From an uncultured Colwellia sp. (GTDB taxonomy: Bacteria > Pseudomonadota > Gammaproteobacteria > Enterobacterales > Alteromonadaceae), in contig CAJXQI010000004.1 of NCBI GenBank assembly GCA_913058395.1, positions 124,001-188,000 on the forward strand: a stretch of DNA of 64,000 nucleotides, read 5' to 3'. A program made the position numbers and the translations under genes. Below the pieces are notes generated by a model. That model was not told the origin of the DNA, searched no databases, and saw nothing but the letters and a program-made list of their open reading frames with translations. Positions 16,800-26,949 of the stretch are shown piece after piece (within the stretch, counting starts at the first letter, position 1; the number at the start of each line of letters is the position of its first letter).

Positions 16800-19700
16800 T
16801 TATTGGCATTGCTGAATCAAGATACTACCGATATTGAAACCTTTTGCTGGGTTTTCGCTATCTAAAGTCAGTAAGAAACTATATGACCCAGTAGGTAATA
16901 TTGCATTATTGTTACTTTGTCCGCCGTCGTTATAGGCGACAGGGTAAGTGACACCCACTTCCAGGTTACTATCTAAGATGTCATTACTATTGCTTGCCTG
17001 TGCCCATAATTGGGTTGTCCAGCTACCATCGTCTGATGCGAGCTTAAATTGCATAGCACCGTCAAAATCAGCAACAGCTTGGTATTGATTATTACCTTTG
17101 TAATGTAATCGATATGCTTCCTCAGCATTCCAGCCTGAGTGGTCACCGCGAACATACAGTTGACCCCCACCTGTAATATCAAATGGTATTGAGTCTGATG
17201 AGTCTGCTAGTGCATCACAATCTACCGTTTCGTTTTTACTGACAATAGTTAACTCTGGAGTAGCAGTAGAAGCATTTAAGGTAAAACCATAATTACCTGC
17301 GGTGGCAATTGTCACTTCAAGGTTGCCACCGTTGTCGCTAATATTGATAGAGCCATTAGCGAAAGTTAGATTACTGTAGCCAAGGTTTACTGCGTCCCAA
17401 GCGTTATCGGCAATTTTAAACTGATAAGTGCCGGCATCAAGTGTGAAGTTAAGTTCATAAACGCCATTACTATCATAAATAAATTGATCACTAGCATCTA
17501 AGCCGTCATTACCCCAGTTATTCATGCTGCCGCGCAGATAAACAGCGACATCACCAAAAGGAGCTGTATCAGGGGCATTTGAGGTTGCATCTGCTGACAA
17601 CCCTACGCCTTGACTCGCACCTTGTGGCTTAACAAATACTGCTGTGGTAAGTGCTGGTACGGTAAAAGTGCCATTTTCTGCATTAGCGGTAAAGCTTGCT
17701 GTTTGTACCGTTGAATCGCTAGAGTTTTGTTGCACATTATGCAATTCGAAACCTGCGGCACTGTTTACAGTTAATGAATGTTGCTCTGAGCTACCATTAA
17801 TCACCACCACCAAAGCATCATTGTTTGTATCTAGATCTGACAACCCTGTACCATCGTCAATACTCATAACAACAACACCTTGAGTTTGAGTTGGCCCTGT
17901 ATTATGAAAGCCAACACGGTCAATAATGTCTTGCTTAGTCGTTAGTCTAAATAACGGACTTGAACTACGAATACTGATGAATTCTTTAAAAATGTCACTT
18001 GAAAAAGCGATGTTTTCAGCACTGACAGATGTTTCACTATTATTAATCAATGTACTTATAGTGCTCCATTTACTTTCGTTGTCTTGAGCTAAAGGTAAGC
18101 CGATATTCCAGTTGTTAGTGGTTTTGGTGAAATCAACTTTATTGAACCAATCACCAGCGTCATAAGTGTTACGGTCCATTGATTTTGAGCGAATTAAATC
18201 ACCACCTAATTGTAAAAAAGTGATGCCTTGGCTCATTAACGGCAAAGTGCCTGCGATGTTTTGTATACGAACTCTGTCGGTAATATTGATACTAGAGTCG
18301 ATACCATATTGCAGTTGATCCCATAAGGTTTCATTATCATGCTTTGAAACATAGTTAATGATATCTGCTGGATCTTGTGCATAAGAAGGCTTCGAAAAAG
18401 TGCTAGCTAACTTGACGATATTGTTTTTATCTTTCAGTTGATAATCTGCAATAGTGCCGGTTAAACCAAGACGAATAATGTCTTGATCATTTAAGCTGCC
18501 CGTTGCGCTAAATAAAGAAGCGCTACGAATAATATCGCGTGGACGGTCATTAAAGGTGCCAACTTCGGTGCCTGCCATATTGTTTTGATTGGCTTGAACA
18601 TAGCCGCGTTCATCACGTGTCCAGCCTTCACCATAAAAATAGTTATCGCTATCAATCGCTTGTACTGCTTCGCGTGCCGCTAGAATTGAAGCAGACGAAT
18701 TATTACTCATGATATCAAAACGGAAGCCGTCAAATTTATAGGCTTGAGTCCAAGTTAACAATGAGTCTTGCATTAATTTATGCATCATTTCGTGCTCAGG
18801 TGCAGTATCTTGACAGCAGGTCGATGTTTCAACATCACCTGATATTAGGTCGCGGCGATGATAGTAACCGGGCACCACTTTATCGAGTACTGAATCTTCC
18901 CAAAGCCCCGACGAGTTAGTGTGGTTGTAAACAACGTCTAATACCACACGCAAACCCATTTCATGCAGTGCTTGGTTCATTGAACGCATTTCTTTAATTC
19001 GAGTTGCGCCATCTGGGTTTGAGGCGTAGCTACCGTCAGGGGTGGTAAAATGCTCCGGATCATAACCCCAATTAAAACTGTCTAAACCGCGTATCGATTG
19101 TGCTAATGTTTGTGCGTCAGTGGATGTCGGATCATAGCTTGCAAATATATCGGATAACACGGCAGAGTTATCTTCAACACCACATACTGGCGCTGAGCTA
19201 TTTTTTGCGCATAAATCTGCTACGGTATTATTTAAATTCACTCGACTGGTAATATCTTCACCAATACTGGCTATGTCATTTGCAGGTAGGAATTGGAAAT
19301 GCGTTAGTCCAGCATCTACTAAAGATTTTAGATGAGTGACAGGTGCTGATGTTTCTTCGGTAAAGGCTAAATATTTTCCACGATTAGCTGGCGTTGTGCT
19401 AGTGTCCAATACGCTAAAATCACGAATATGGCCTTCATAAATAATGGCATCTTCCGGGTTTGTTACCGTTGGAATTGCATGGTCGTCCCAACCTGTTGGC
19501 TTTAAGTCAGCATCTGTTAAATTAACAAATTGTGAATACTTACCATCTGTTGCTAAAGACACTGAGTAGGGGTCTGTTGCTTCGAGTGTTTCGAATTTTT
19601 GGTTTAACGGGTGATAAACGCTAAGTTCAAAACGATAAAATGCTCTGTCTAAGGCATTGTCACCGGTAAAACTCCAAATGCCTGTTGCACTATCAAAACT

Positions 19701-20987
19701 CATATCTTCAGTGCTTTGTAGTGCTTTATTTGCATCGTAAATTTTTAGTTTTACTTGCTGTGCAGTTGGCGCCCAAACTTTAGAGGTAATGCTATTAGCG
19801 TCATATACAACACCAAGTGCTTGTTCATTGGCGTCATCACTTGCTGAAGTATAAAGGGCATCTAAAATACGTGGCGATTGTACATAAGTAGCAGCAAGTA
19901 CAGCATCATCAGCATCATAAGCAATAGCAAGTAGTTTACCAGTTAACATACTTTTAGCTTTTGCTACTGAAGCATTGGTTGAGGTAAATGCATTTAATGA
20001 TTCATATCGAGCAAGGCCTAAGGTTTTAGCTGGGTGCTCTGCGCTTGAGTCGATAAAATATTCTAAGTAATTATCACCAGCAATACCGGATTCACCATCA
20101 AAGGCAAAATCATTGTTATCAGCGCTGTATATTCTAACTTTTGTGGAGCTATCAAAGGTATCCCAAAACACTGTATTCTCATCAGCCCAATGTGCAGCAG
20201 TATTTTGTATTAGCACTCCTTTTGGAAATAAAGTTGGCTTGGTATATAGCTCAGAAAGTCCAGACAATGACCAAATCATGCGCTCGCCAGTTAAATCAGC
20301 TTGGTGATCAATGCCACCTAAATCTTTTTCATCACCTTTATGAACAATAAAATTTGCACATGAATCGTAATCTGCTTTTAAGTCAATGACCCAATAGGCG
20401 CCATAATTAGGATCAATACCTGCTTGTGCTTGTCCAGTTGCCCAGTCGGTATCACCGTTGGCATAAGCATCACAATCGTCGTTATTCCAAAGGTGAACTA
20501 TCCAATCGGTATAATTGTTGTCAGGACGTTGATAAAAAATAATGAGTTCATTATCGGCAGCGGTGACTATTGGCTCTGGTAGTTCAGTATTATTAACAAC
20601 ATTTACCGCTATAGAGTTATTAGCACTGGCATTACTAGGGTCAGATACCGTTAAGCTTGCATTAAATTCACCAGCGCTCTGATAGCTTACAATTGAACTA
20701 GTAATATTCGCACAATCATCAATGGTGATATCAGTAGAACCATCTCCCGTTGTAAGTTTACAGGTTAAGGTATCGCTGTCTGCATCACTTACAGACCAAG
20801 CGTAAGTATATTCTAATGAATTACTTGAATTAACTTGTGCGGTAAAAGTGCTGATAATTGGTGCACTATTAGGTGTTGGAGTAGGCGGCGGGGTAGGTGT
20901 TGGAGAGTTGCTACTGCCTCCACCACAAGCTGATATTCCAGATGATATTGCTGTAAACAGTATCAGTTTTATTGCAATGCTTTGCAT
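16800..20987 (-). CDS. pulA: Surface pullulanase lipoprotein (GH13 with CBM41 and CBM48)
   Basis: Cuts alpha-1,6 (and perhaps alpha-1,4) bonds in starch-like glucans. It has 1395 residues. The lipobox ISAC (about residue 21) is followed by a Pro/Thr linker and a PKD-like domain (about 45-130). CBM41 is at about 138-240 (NYTDWIVHLWNNDDCDAY) and CBM48 around 395-470 (SKVWAPTAQQVKLKIYD). GH13 catalytic regions: VVLDVVYNHT (about 680), DGFRFDIMS with the nucleophile Asp (about 754), FYGEGW with the acid Glu (about 786), and VSKHDNE (about 881). Two C-terminal carbohydrate-binding repeats begin with YLRGSMNNWG (about 1146) and YVRGDHSGWN (about 1271). Operator TGCATACGTATTCA is 73 bp upstream. Confidence 0.92.
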   Translation of the reverse strand: MQSIAIKLILFTAISSGISACGGGSSNSPTPTPPPTPTPNSAPIISTFTAQVNSSNSLEYTYAWSVSDADSDTLTCKLTTGDGSTDITIDDCANITSSIVSYQSAGEFNASLTVSDPSNASANNSIAVNVVNNTELPEPIVTAADNELIIFYQRPDNNYTDWIVHLWNNDDCDAYANGDTDWATGQAQAGIDPNYGAYWVIDLKADYDSCANFIVHKGDEKDLGGIDHQADLTGERMIWSLSGLSELYTKPTLFPKGVLIQNTAAHWADENTVFWDTFDSSTKVRIYSADNNDFAFDGESGIAGDNYLEYFIDSSAEHPAKTLGLARYESLNAFTSTNASVAKAKSMLTGKLLAIAYDADDAVLAATYVQSPRILDALYTSASDDANEQALGVVYDANSITSKVWAPTAQQVKLKIYDANKALQSTEDMSFDSATGIWSFTGDNALDRAFYRFELSVYHPLNQKFETLEATDPYSVSLATDGKYSQFVNLTDADLKPTGWDDHAIPTVTNPEDAIIYEGHIRDFSVLDTSTTPANRGKYLAFTEETSAPVTHLKSLVDAGLTHFQFLPANDIASIGEDITSRVNLNNTVADLCAKNSSAPVCGVEDNSAVLSDIFASYDPTSTDAQTLAQSIRGLDSFNWGYDPEHFTTPDGSYASNPDGATRIKEMRSMNQALHEMGLRVVLDVVYNHTNSSGLWEDSVLDKVVPGYYHRRDLISGDVETSTCCQDTAPEHEMMHKLMQDSLLTWTQAYKFDGFRFDIMSNNSSASILAAREAVQAIDSDNYFYGEGWTRDERGYVQANQNNMAGTEVGTFNDRPRDIIRSASLFSATGSLNDQDIIRLGLTGTIADYQLKDKNNIVKLASTFSKPSYAQDPADIINYVSKHDNETLWDQLQYGIDSSINITDRVRIQNIAGTLPLMSQGITFLQLGGDLIRSKSMDRNTYDAGDWFNKVDFTKTTNNWNIGLPLAQDNESKWSTISTLINNSETSVSAENIAFSSDIFKEFISIRSSSPLFRLTTKQDIIDRVGFHNTGPTQTQGVVVMSIDDGTGLSDLDTNNDALVVVINGSSEQHSLTVNSAAGFELHNVQQNSSDSTVQTASFTANAENGTFTVPALTTAVFVKPQGASQGVGLSADATSNAPDTAPFGDVAVYLRGSMNNWGNDGLDASDQFIYDSNGVYELNFTLDAGTYQFKIADNAWDAVNLGYSNLTFANGSINISDNGGNLEVTIATAGNYGFTLNASTATPELTIVSKNETVDCDALADSSDSIPFDITGGGQLYVRGDHSGWNAEEAYRLHYKGNNQYQAVADFDGAMQFKLASDDGSWTTQLWAQASNSNDILDSNLEVGVTYPVAYNDGGQSNNNAILPTGSYSFLLTLDSENPAKGFNIGSILIQQCQ

Positions 20988-21059
20988 AAATTCAGACCTT
21001 TGTTGTTATAGTTATTTGGCCTTTAATGCTATGTTGTCGCTATAAAAATAAACAGTAAC

Positions 21060-21073
21060 TGCATACGTATTCA
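21060..21073. promoter_or_regulatory. Putative LacI-family operator, pullulanase
   Basis: TGCATACGTATTCA, identical to the GH97 site at 14455-14468, 73 bp upstream of the pullulanase start codon. Confidence 0.65.
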
Positions 21074-21272
21074 CCATTAATGAATAAATCGAAGGGAGAT
21101 TTCTCAAAAAATGAAAATAGTCATTCCAATTAAATAGAGTTCAATTGTTTCGCCAAAAAAAAATTATATCGCGCCATAGATAAGCCTAATTAATAGGTCT
21201 ACATCACAAAATAGCTAGAAACTCAATAATTGAGGAATGTTTAAGTGAATTTGTTAAGAAATGTACCCGCGT

Positions 21273-21286
21273 TACATACGTATTCA
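21273..21286. promoter_or_regulatory. Third ATACGTAT operator copy in the divergent region
   Basis: TACATACGTATTCA matches the other sites at 13 of 14 positions. It lies about 200 bp from each flanking copy, a spacing that could allow DNA looping by a tetrameric repressor (inference). Confidence 0.5.
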
Positions 21287-21469
21287 ATATAGCTTTTCCA
21301 TCAAAATTACTGTTTGCATCTTTTGAATGCTATTTAAGCAAAGCTGCAAGAATAAGTGTTAAGTAAATGATAAGTAAAATTAAAATTAATTTTGTTTTTA
21401 TTTGAAACTCTCGATTTTTTTGGATGAAGAGACATTCGATACTTTTACTGTGCTGTTTGCTAGATTCTA

Positions 21470-21483
21470 TGAATACGTATGCA
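21470..21483. promoter_or_regulatory. Putative LacI-family operator, TonB receptor
   Basis: TGAATACGTATGCA, the exact reverse complement of the GH97 and pullulanase sites, about 135 bp before the receptor start codon. Confidence 0.65.
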
Positions 21484-21618
21484 GATAGTATTCATCAACA
21501 ATTCACCACTCTATATTAGAATTGTCTGCAAATAATGTTGCAGAAAAATACAAATTAGTTACATCAGCGCGGAACGCTGAACAATAATTAAAGCACGGAT
21601 GCATAGGGGAGTTCACCA

Positions 21619-24426
21619 ATGTTAAGTTTTAAACCAAGCCGAGTAACTTTGGCTTTGCTATCAAGCGGTTTTATGGCACTAAGTTTACCTGTTCTTGCAG
21701 AAGAAACGGTAGATGAAAAAGCAAAAGCAGAAGAGAAACAAATTGAAGTAATTGAAGTAAAAGGCTTTCGTGGAAGCATCATTGAATCAATTAATACAAA
21801 GCGCTACTCATCTAGCGTAGTAGAAGCTATATCAGCTGAAGATATTGGTAAATTACCGGACTCTTCTATTGCAGAATCATTAGCTCGTTTACCAGGGCTT
21901 GCAGCACAGCGTTTAGATGGTCGTGCAAGTAAAGTCAGTATTCGTGGCTTTGGTGAAAATGAAAGTGCAACGACTTTTAATGGTCGTGAGCAAGTATCTA
22001 TCGGTGACAACCGTGGCGTAGAATTTGACTTATATCCGTCAGAAATAATGAGTGGTGTTACTGTATATAAAACCCCTAATGCTTCGTTAGAGGGAGAAGG
22101 TATTGCTGGTGTTATTGATATGCAAACAGCTAAGCCTTTATCAAAATCTGAACGTGTTCTTCAATTTAACGGTCAACTAGAGCAAACTAGCTTTGATAAA
22201 CTAAATCCAGACGGCAATGACAGCGGCTACCGCGGTACATTTGCATACATGGATAAGTTTGCCGATGATACTATCGGTGTTGCATTTGCTCATTCAAAAA
22301 TGAGCTCGCCAAACCAAGAAAAACGTTGGAACGCGTGGGGTTACCCTGAATTTACCTATGATGATGGTTCGAAAGGGTCTATCCTTGGTGGTGCAAAACC
22401 ATTTGTTCGTTCATCAACGTTAGATCGTGACTCTACTATGCTTGTTATCGAAGCTGCGCCTACAGACGAGTTGTTGATAACATTTGATGCATTATATGTT
22501 GATTTTTCTGATGAAAAAATTCTACGTGGTATTGAAGTACCATTTGCTTGGGGCCAAGGCTCTATTTCCCCTGACACAGCTGTTATTGACCCTGAAACGG
22601 GTTTTGTAACCAGTGCCATTACAGAAGGGCAGCGAGTTGTTGTTCGTAACGATTACGAAGAGCGTAATGCTAAACTGAAATCTTTTGGTTTTAACGCACA
22701 GCATGATCTTAACGACAATTGGGCGTTAGATTTTGATGTAAGCTACTCGAAAGTTGACCGTGATATTTGGAGTGTTGAAAGTTACGCAGGCACAGGCCGT
22801 GGTGATTCACGTGGCGCAGCCGATACATTAGGCTATACGTTTGACGGCGGGAATACAGGTGCAACATTTACTCATGGTTTAGATTATAGTGACTATAACC
22901 TCATTCAATTGGGCGGCCCACTTTCTTGGGGTTGGAGCCAAGCGTTAAATGATAAATATGGCGTTACAGGTACGGAATACGAAAACCAATTACAAGACGG
23001 CTTTATAAACGCGCCAAGTATTGATGACGAACTTAAAGCAATTAAATTGGCAGCAACGCAAGAAATTGAAAACGATGTTATTGCTAGAATTACCTACGGT
23101 GTTTCATATCGTGAGCGTGAAAAAGTGAAAGAGTCTGAAGGTTACTTTATGACGCTTTCGTCTTTTTCTTATCCTGATAATCCTGGCATGATGGTAGTAC
23201 CAGAGCAATACCGCCAAGGTACAGCATCATTAGACTTTATTGGTATGGGCGATATGATCGCTTATGACACACAAGGTTTAATTAGAGATGGTTATTATGA
23301 CCTAACACGTGAAAGTTTAACTAACTCTAGCCATGCAACGAAATCTTGGTTAGTGAATGAGAAAGTTACTTCATTATTTGTTCAAGCTGATATCGACACG
23401 GAAGTTGCTGGTTTCCCAGTAACAGGTAATGTTGGTGTACGTTATGTACAAACGGATCAAAACTCTCAAGGTTCAGCAATTCAGACTATTGATGGCAAAG
23501 TTGTTACAACACCAACTGATATTAGTCATGACTACTCAAATGTATTACCAAGTTTGAACTTATCAATGCGTATTGATGATGAGCAAAACTTACGTTTTGG
23601 CATCGCTAAAACAATTTCTCGTGCTCGTTTAGATGAAATGAACGCATCAGTAAGTGCATCTTATAACCAAACACCTGACGACAACGGTAATAACTGGAGT
23701 GTTAGTGGTGGTAACCCATTACTTGAGCCAAAAGAAGCGCTAGGTATTGATTTGTCATACGAAAACTATTTCAGTGATGAGGGTTATTTTTCAACGGCGT
23801 TTTTCTGGAAAGATTTAGATCAGTGGATTTTTGATGGTACTTATGAAGTTGATATGTCAGGTGTTGCTGACCCTGCAACAGGAGAAATACCAGAAAACCC
23901 AATAGCATCAGGCTCAGGTAAAGTTAATGGTGGTGGCGGTACGCTTTGGGGTTACGAAATATCAATTTCATTCCCATTCAAACTTATCGACGAAAGCTTA
24001 GACGGCTTTGGTTTAATTGCTAGCCACACTGAAGTTGAATCAGATATTGATGACCATAATGGTAACGACTATCTGTTACCTGGCCTTTCAGATAGTATTC
24101 AAAATGTTACGTTTTACTATGAGAAAAATGGTTTTCAATTCAGAACCAGCATGCGTAAGCGTGATGATTTTAAAGGCGATGTATACGGTTTAGGGTTCTC
24201 AACAACGCAAGTTGATATTGTTGGTGAAACAGTGTGGGATGCTCAAATTGGTTATGACTTCGGTGAAGCAGGCATTACTGTGTTAGACGGTTTGTCAGTA
24301 TTCTTACAAGGTTACAACCTAACTGAAGAGCCATTTACCTCGCTACAAGGTGATAATGCTCTGCAAGTAAGAGATTACCAAGATTATGGTCGTACTTACT
24401 TGCTAGGCTTCAGCTATAAGCTGTAA
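21619..24426 (+). CDS. TonB-dependent receptor for alpha-glucan oligosaccharides
   Basis: Outer-membrane active transporter of 935 residues. A signal peptide (LALLSSGFMALSLPVLA) and a TonB-box-like IEVIEVKGFRGS (about residues 40-55) come first. The plug domain (about 60-180) has IGKLPDSSIAESLARLPGL and VSIRGFGENES, and the beta-barrel ends in the aromatic LLGFSYKL typical of outer-membrane proteins. The length and plug wording fit the large receptors that Alteromonadales use for sugars. The operator shared with GH97 and pullulanase, and the downstream halogenase-type gene, point to maltodextrin uptake. GGGGAG sits close upstream of the ATG. An intrinsic terminator follows. Confidence 0.9.
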   Translation: MLSFKPSRVTLALLSSGFMALSLPVLAEETVDEKAKAEEKQIEVIEVKGFRGSIIESINTKRYSSSVVEAISAEDIGKLPDSSIAESLARLPGLAAQRLDGRASKVSIRGFGENESATTFNGREQVSIGDNRGVEFDLYPSEIMSGVTVYKTPNASLEGEGIAGVIDMQTAKPLSKSERVLQFNGQLEQTSFDKLNPDGNDSGYRGTFAYMDKFADDTIGVAFAHSKMSSPNQEKRWNAWGYPEFTYDDGSKGSILGGAKPFVRSSTLDRDSTMLVIEAAPTDELLITFDALYVDFSDEKILRGIEVPFAWGQGSISPDTAVIDPETGFVTSAITEGQRVVVRNDYEERNAKLKSFGFNAQHDLNDNWALDFDVSYSKVDRDIWSVESYAGTGRGDSRGAADTLGYTFDGGNTGATFTHGLDYSDYNLIQLGGPLSWGWSQALNDKYGVTGTEYENQLQDGFINAPSIDDELKAIKLAATQEIENDVIARITYGVSYREREKVKESEGYFMTLSSFSYPDNPGMMVVPEQYRQGTASLDFIGMGDMIAYDTQGLIRDGYYDLTRESLTNSSHATKSWLVNEKVTSLFVQADIDTEVAGFPVTGNVGVRYVQTDQNSQGSAIQTIDGKVVTTPTDISHDYSNVLPSLNLSMRIDDEQNLRFGIAKTISRARLDEMNASVSASYNQTPDDNGNNWSVSGGNPLLEPKEALGIDLSYENYFSDEGYFSTAFFWKDLDQWIFDGTYEVDMSGVADPATGEIPENPIASGSGKVNGGGGTLWGYEISISFPFKLIDESLDGFGLIASHTEVESDIDDHNGNDYLLPGLSDSIQNVTFYYEKNGFQFRTSMRKRDDFKGDVYGLGFSTTQVDIVGETVWDAQIGYDFGEAGITVLDGLSVFLQGYNLTEEPFTSLQGDNALQVRDYQDYGRTYLLGFSYKL

Positions 24427-24445
24427 AGTAAACTAGCAATTACTT

Positions 24446-24479
24446 AGCCCTTGTAATATATGTTGCAAGGGCTTTTTTA
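24446..24479 (+). terminator. Intrinsic terminator after the TonB receptor
   Basis: AGCCCTTG (24446-24453) pairs with CAAGGGCT (24466-24473), followed by TTTTTT. It lies between the receptor and the halogenase gene, so downstream expression probably depends on read-through or a separate promoter. Confidence 0.8.
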
Positions 24480-24517
24480 GTTAAATACTTTCAATAAATG
24501 TTCTGGTAGAGGTAGCA

Positions 24518-26008
24518 ATGAACAAAGCGAAAATATCGAATGTTGTAATTGTTGGTGGCGGTACCGCTGGTTGGATTTCGGCTGCACTACTAGCTAAAAC
24601 ACTAGGTAATACGGTTAATATTACCCTAATCGAATCAGATAAAATTGGTATTGTTGGTGTTGGAGAAGCAACCATTCCACCAATGATTAATTTTAATAAT
24701 GCCCTAGGCATTGATGAACGTGACTTCTTAAAGGCAACAAAGGCAACGATTAAACTTGGCATTCAATTTGAAAATTGGAAAGAGCAGGGAAGTAGTTACA
24801 TGCATGCCTTTGGCGGCGTTGGTAAAAATTTCGCTTTTTGTGATTTTCATCATTATTGGCTAAAGAGTCAGGAGTTAGGGATAGCGTCTGATTTTTGGGA
24901 TTTTTCCGTAAACTACCAAGCTGCAATACAAGGAAAGTTTGGAAAATTAACAAACCTTGAAGGGACAAATATTCCAGGTATAACACATGCCTATCACTTT
25001 GATGCCGGGCTCTATGCTAAGTTTTTAAGACAATACAGTGAATCCGCAGGCGTAAAAAGAATTGAAGGTATCATAGAACATGTTGCAGTTAATGAAAGCT
25101 CGGGGCATGTTGATTCCTTAACACTTGATAGCCAGCAAGTTATTACCGGCGACATTTTTATTGATTGTTCCGGCATGAAAGGACTATTAATAGAAAAAGC
25201 GTTAAATACGGGCTATGAAGATTGGTCGCATTGGTTACCTTGTGATCGCGCGATGGCAATGCCAACGACTTCAACAGGTACTATTAAACCTTTCACTCGC
25301 TCAATTGCACACGAGGCTGGTTGGCAATGGCAAATTCCACTGCAACATAGAACCGGTAATGGCATTGTTTACGCTAGCCGCTATTTAGATGATGAAAGTG
25401 CCAAGAAAATATTAATGAATAATATTGAAGGTGAGCCACTTGCAGAGCCAAAAATAATTCCTTTTAAAACAGGTAGGCGAAGAAAACAGTGGCATAAAAA
25501 TGTTGTTGCTATTGGGCTTTCAAGTGGTTTTTTAGAGCCACTAGAGTCAACCAGTATTCACCTAATTCAAACCGCTGTTATACGTTTAATTAAACATTTT
25601 CCTCATCAGGGAATTAAACAAGAAGAAGTTGATGAATTTAACCGACAATCAAAAAATGAAATCGAAAAAATACGTGATTTCATTATTTTGCACTATAAAT
25701 TAAACCAGCGTGATGACTCGCCATTTTGGCGTGAATGTCAGCGTATGGATATTCCTGAAACACTCGCGCAGAAAATGGCGTTGTTTAAATCTTCAGGGAA
25801 GGTTTTTCGAGATTATGAAGACTTATTTACCGAAATAGCTTGGCAGCAAGTAATGATAGGTCAAGGGCTAGTACCAGGTGATGTGCACCCATTGAGCAAT
25901 ATGTTGAGCAAAGATCAACTTGAAGATTTATATGAAAATTTGCGAATATTAATTAAACGCTCCGTTGATAAATTGCCATCGCATGAAGAATTTCTCAGTA
26001 ATATTTAA
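24518..26008 (+). CDS. Flavin-dependent tryptophan-halogenase family protein
   Basis: FADH2-dependent halogenase fold, 496 residues. The FAD-binding GGGTAGW is at residues 13-19. Lys79, in [12 protein letters not shown], falls at the same number as the catalytic lysine of PrnA. The halogenase signature GWQWQIP is at about residues 267-273 and the [10 protein letters not shown] motif holds the Glu that pairs with the lysine. Halogenases beside TonB receptors are common in marine Alteromonadales and Caulobacterales, and a few (BrvH-like) brominate indole in vitro. The natural substrate here is unknown and its link to sugar uptake is unexplained. Confidence 0.87.
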   Translation: MNKAKISNVVIVGGGTAGWISAALLAKTLGNTVNITLIESDKIGIVGVGEATIPPMINFNNALGIDERDFLKATKATIKLGIQFENWKEQGSSYMHAFGGVGKNFAFCDFHHYWLKSQELGIASDFWDFSVNYQAAIQGKFGKLTNLEGTNIPGITHAYHFDAGLYAKFLRQYSESAGVKRIEGIIEHVAVNESSGHVDSLTLDSQQVITGDIFIDCSGMKGLLIEKALNTGYEDWSHWLPCDRAMAMPTTSTGTIKPFTRSIAHEAGWQWQIPLQHRTGNGIVYASRYLDDESAKKILMNNIEGEPLAEPKIIPFKTGRRRKQWHKNVVAIGLSSGFLEPLESTSIHLIQTAVIRLIKHFPHQGIKQEEVDEFNRQSKNEIEKIRDFIILHYKLNQRDDSPFWRECQRMDIPETLAQKMALFKSSGKVFRDYEDLFTEIAWQQVMIGQGLVPGDVHPLSNMLSKDQLEDLYENLRILIKRSVDKLPSHEEFLSNI

Positions 26009-26031
26009 CCACTTTTTAAAGAGTTAGCAGA

Positions 26032-26949
26032 ATGAAAACAGTATTTTTAGATAATAACGAGCTCGAATCTTCACGTTTTATATACGGTTGTATGCGTATT
26101 GCTGGCGATAACAGTATCGAAGATCGTAACAAAGGTAAGCAAGCTGTAATGGCGGCAATTGAAGCGGGTTATAACCACTTTGATCTTGCTGATATATACG
26201 GTGGCGGTGCGTGTGAAAGCCTCTTTGGCGAAATATTAGCGGAAAAGCCGCATTTACGTGAACAAATCATCCTTACCTCTAAAGCGGGAATTCGCCCACG
26301 TACTAGTGATGAAGTTTACGCACCGACACGTTATGATTTTAGTCAGCAGTATTTATTGGAAAGTGTTGAAGGTTCGCTCAAACGCTTAAATACCGACTAT
26401 TTAGATATGTTTTTATTACATCGTCCAGATTACTTATTCGATGTTCATGAAGTCGCTGAAACCTTTGCGTTATTAAAAGCGAGTGGCAAGGTTAAGCATT
26501 TTGGTGTTAGTAATTTCAAACCATCGCAAGTTGAACTATTAAAGTCTGCTGTATCGATGCCGTTATTGGTCAACCAAGTAGAAATCAATATTCATAATAT
26601 CGATACCTTGCTTGATGGCACGTTAGATCAATGTCAGCAGCATGGTATAACACCTATTGCTTGGTGTCCTTTAGGTGGCGTTGTGTACTCTGCGTGGGGT
26701 AATACATTTGCTGTTGAAGATGAACAACGTATTGAAAGTGAACTAGCCAAGCAAAGCGAAAAATATGGTTGTTCTCCATGGCAAGTTATTTTAGCTTGGT
26801 TGTTAAAACATCCTGCTGGTATCTGCCCGATTATTGGCTCAACAACACCAGAACGTATAGTGGCAGCGAAGCTAGCACTCACCCTAGATTACTCTCGTGA
26901 AGATTGGTATCGCTTGCTTGAAGCAAGAAATGGCCAACAAGTGCCTTAA
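26032..26949 (+). CDS. Aldo/keto reductase, YdhF-like
   Basis: NADPH-dependent carbonyl reductase on a TIM barrel, 305 residues. The catalytic tetrad is visible: Asp and Tyr in FDLADIYGG, Lys in LTSKAGI, and His in FLLHRPD. The C-terminal phosphate-binding part is CPIIGSTTPERI. It starts 23 bp after the halogenase gene and is probably co-transcribed with it. It may reduce a sugar aldehyde, but no substrate can be read from the sequence. Confidence 0.87.
   Translation: MKTVFLDNNELESSRFIYGCMRIAGDNSIEDRNKGKQAVMAAIEAGYNHFDLADIYGGGACESLFGEILAEKPHLREQIILTSKAGIRPRTSDEVYAPTRYDFSQQYLLESVEGSLKRLNTDYLDMFLLHRPDYLFDVHEVAETFALLKASGKVKHFGVSNFKPSQVELLKSAVSMPLLVNQVEINIHNIDTLLDGTLDQCQQHGITPIAWCPLGGVVYSAWGNTFAVEDEQRIESELAKQSEKYGCSPWQVILAWLLKHPAGICPIIGSTTPERIVAAKLALTLDYSREDWYRLLEARNGQQVP

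Larger units (their letters stand above)
20988..21618. other. Divergent control region, pullulanase / TonB receptor
   Basis: About 630 bp without genes, carrying three copies of the ATACGTAT palindrome: 21060-21073 near the pullulanase, 21273-21286 in the middle and 21470-21483 before the receptor. The sequence between is very AT-rich. A half-site-like TAGTATTCATC follows at about 21487. Confidence 0.65.

Noticed and set aside
20848-21045. Plus-strand frame opposite the pullulanase signal region
   Set aside because: Its Gly/Val-rich start mirrors the Pro/Thr linker codons of pullulanase on the other strand; it is a shadow.
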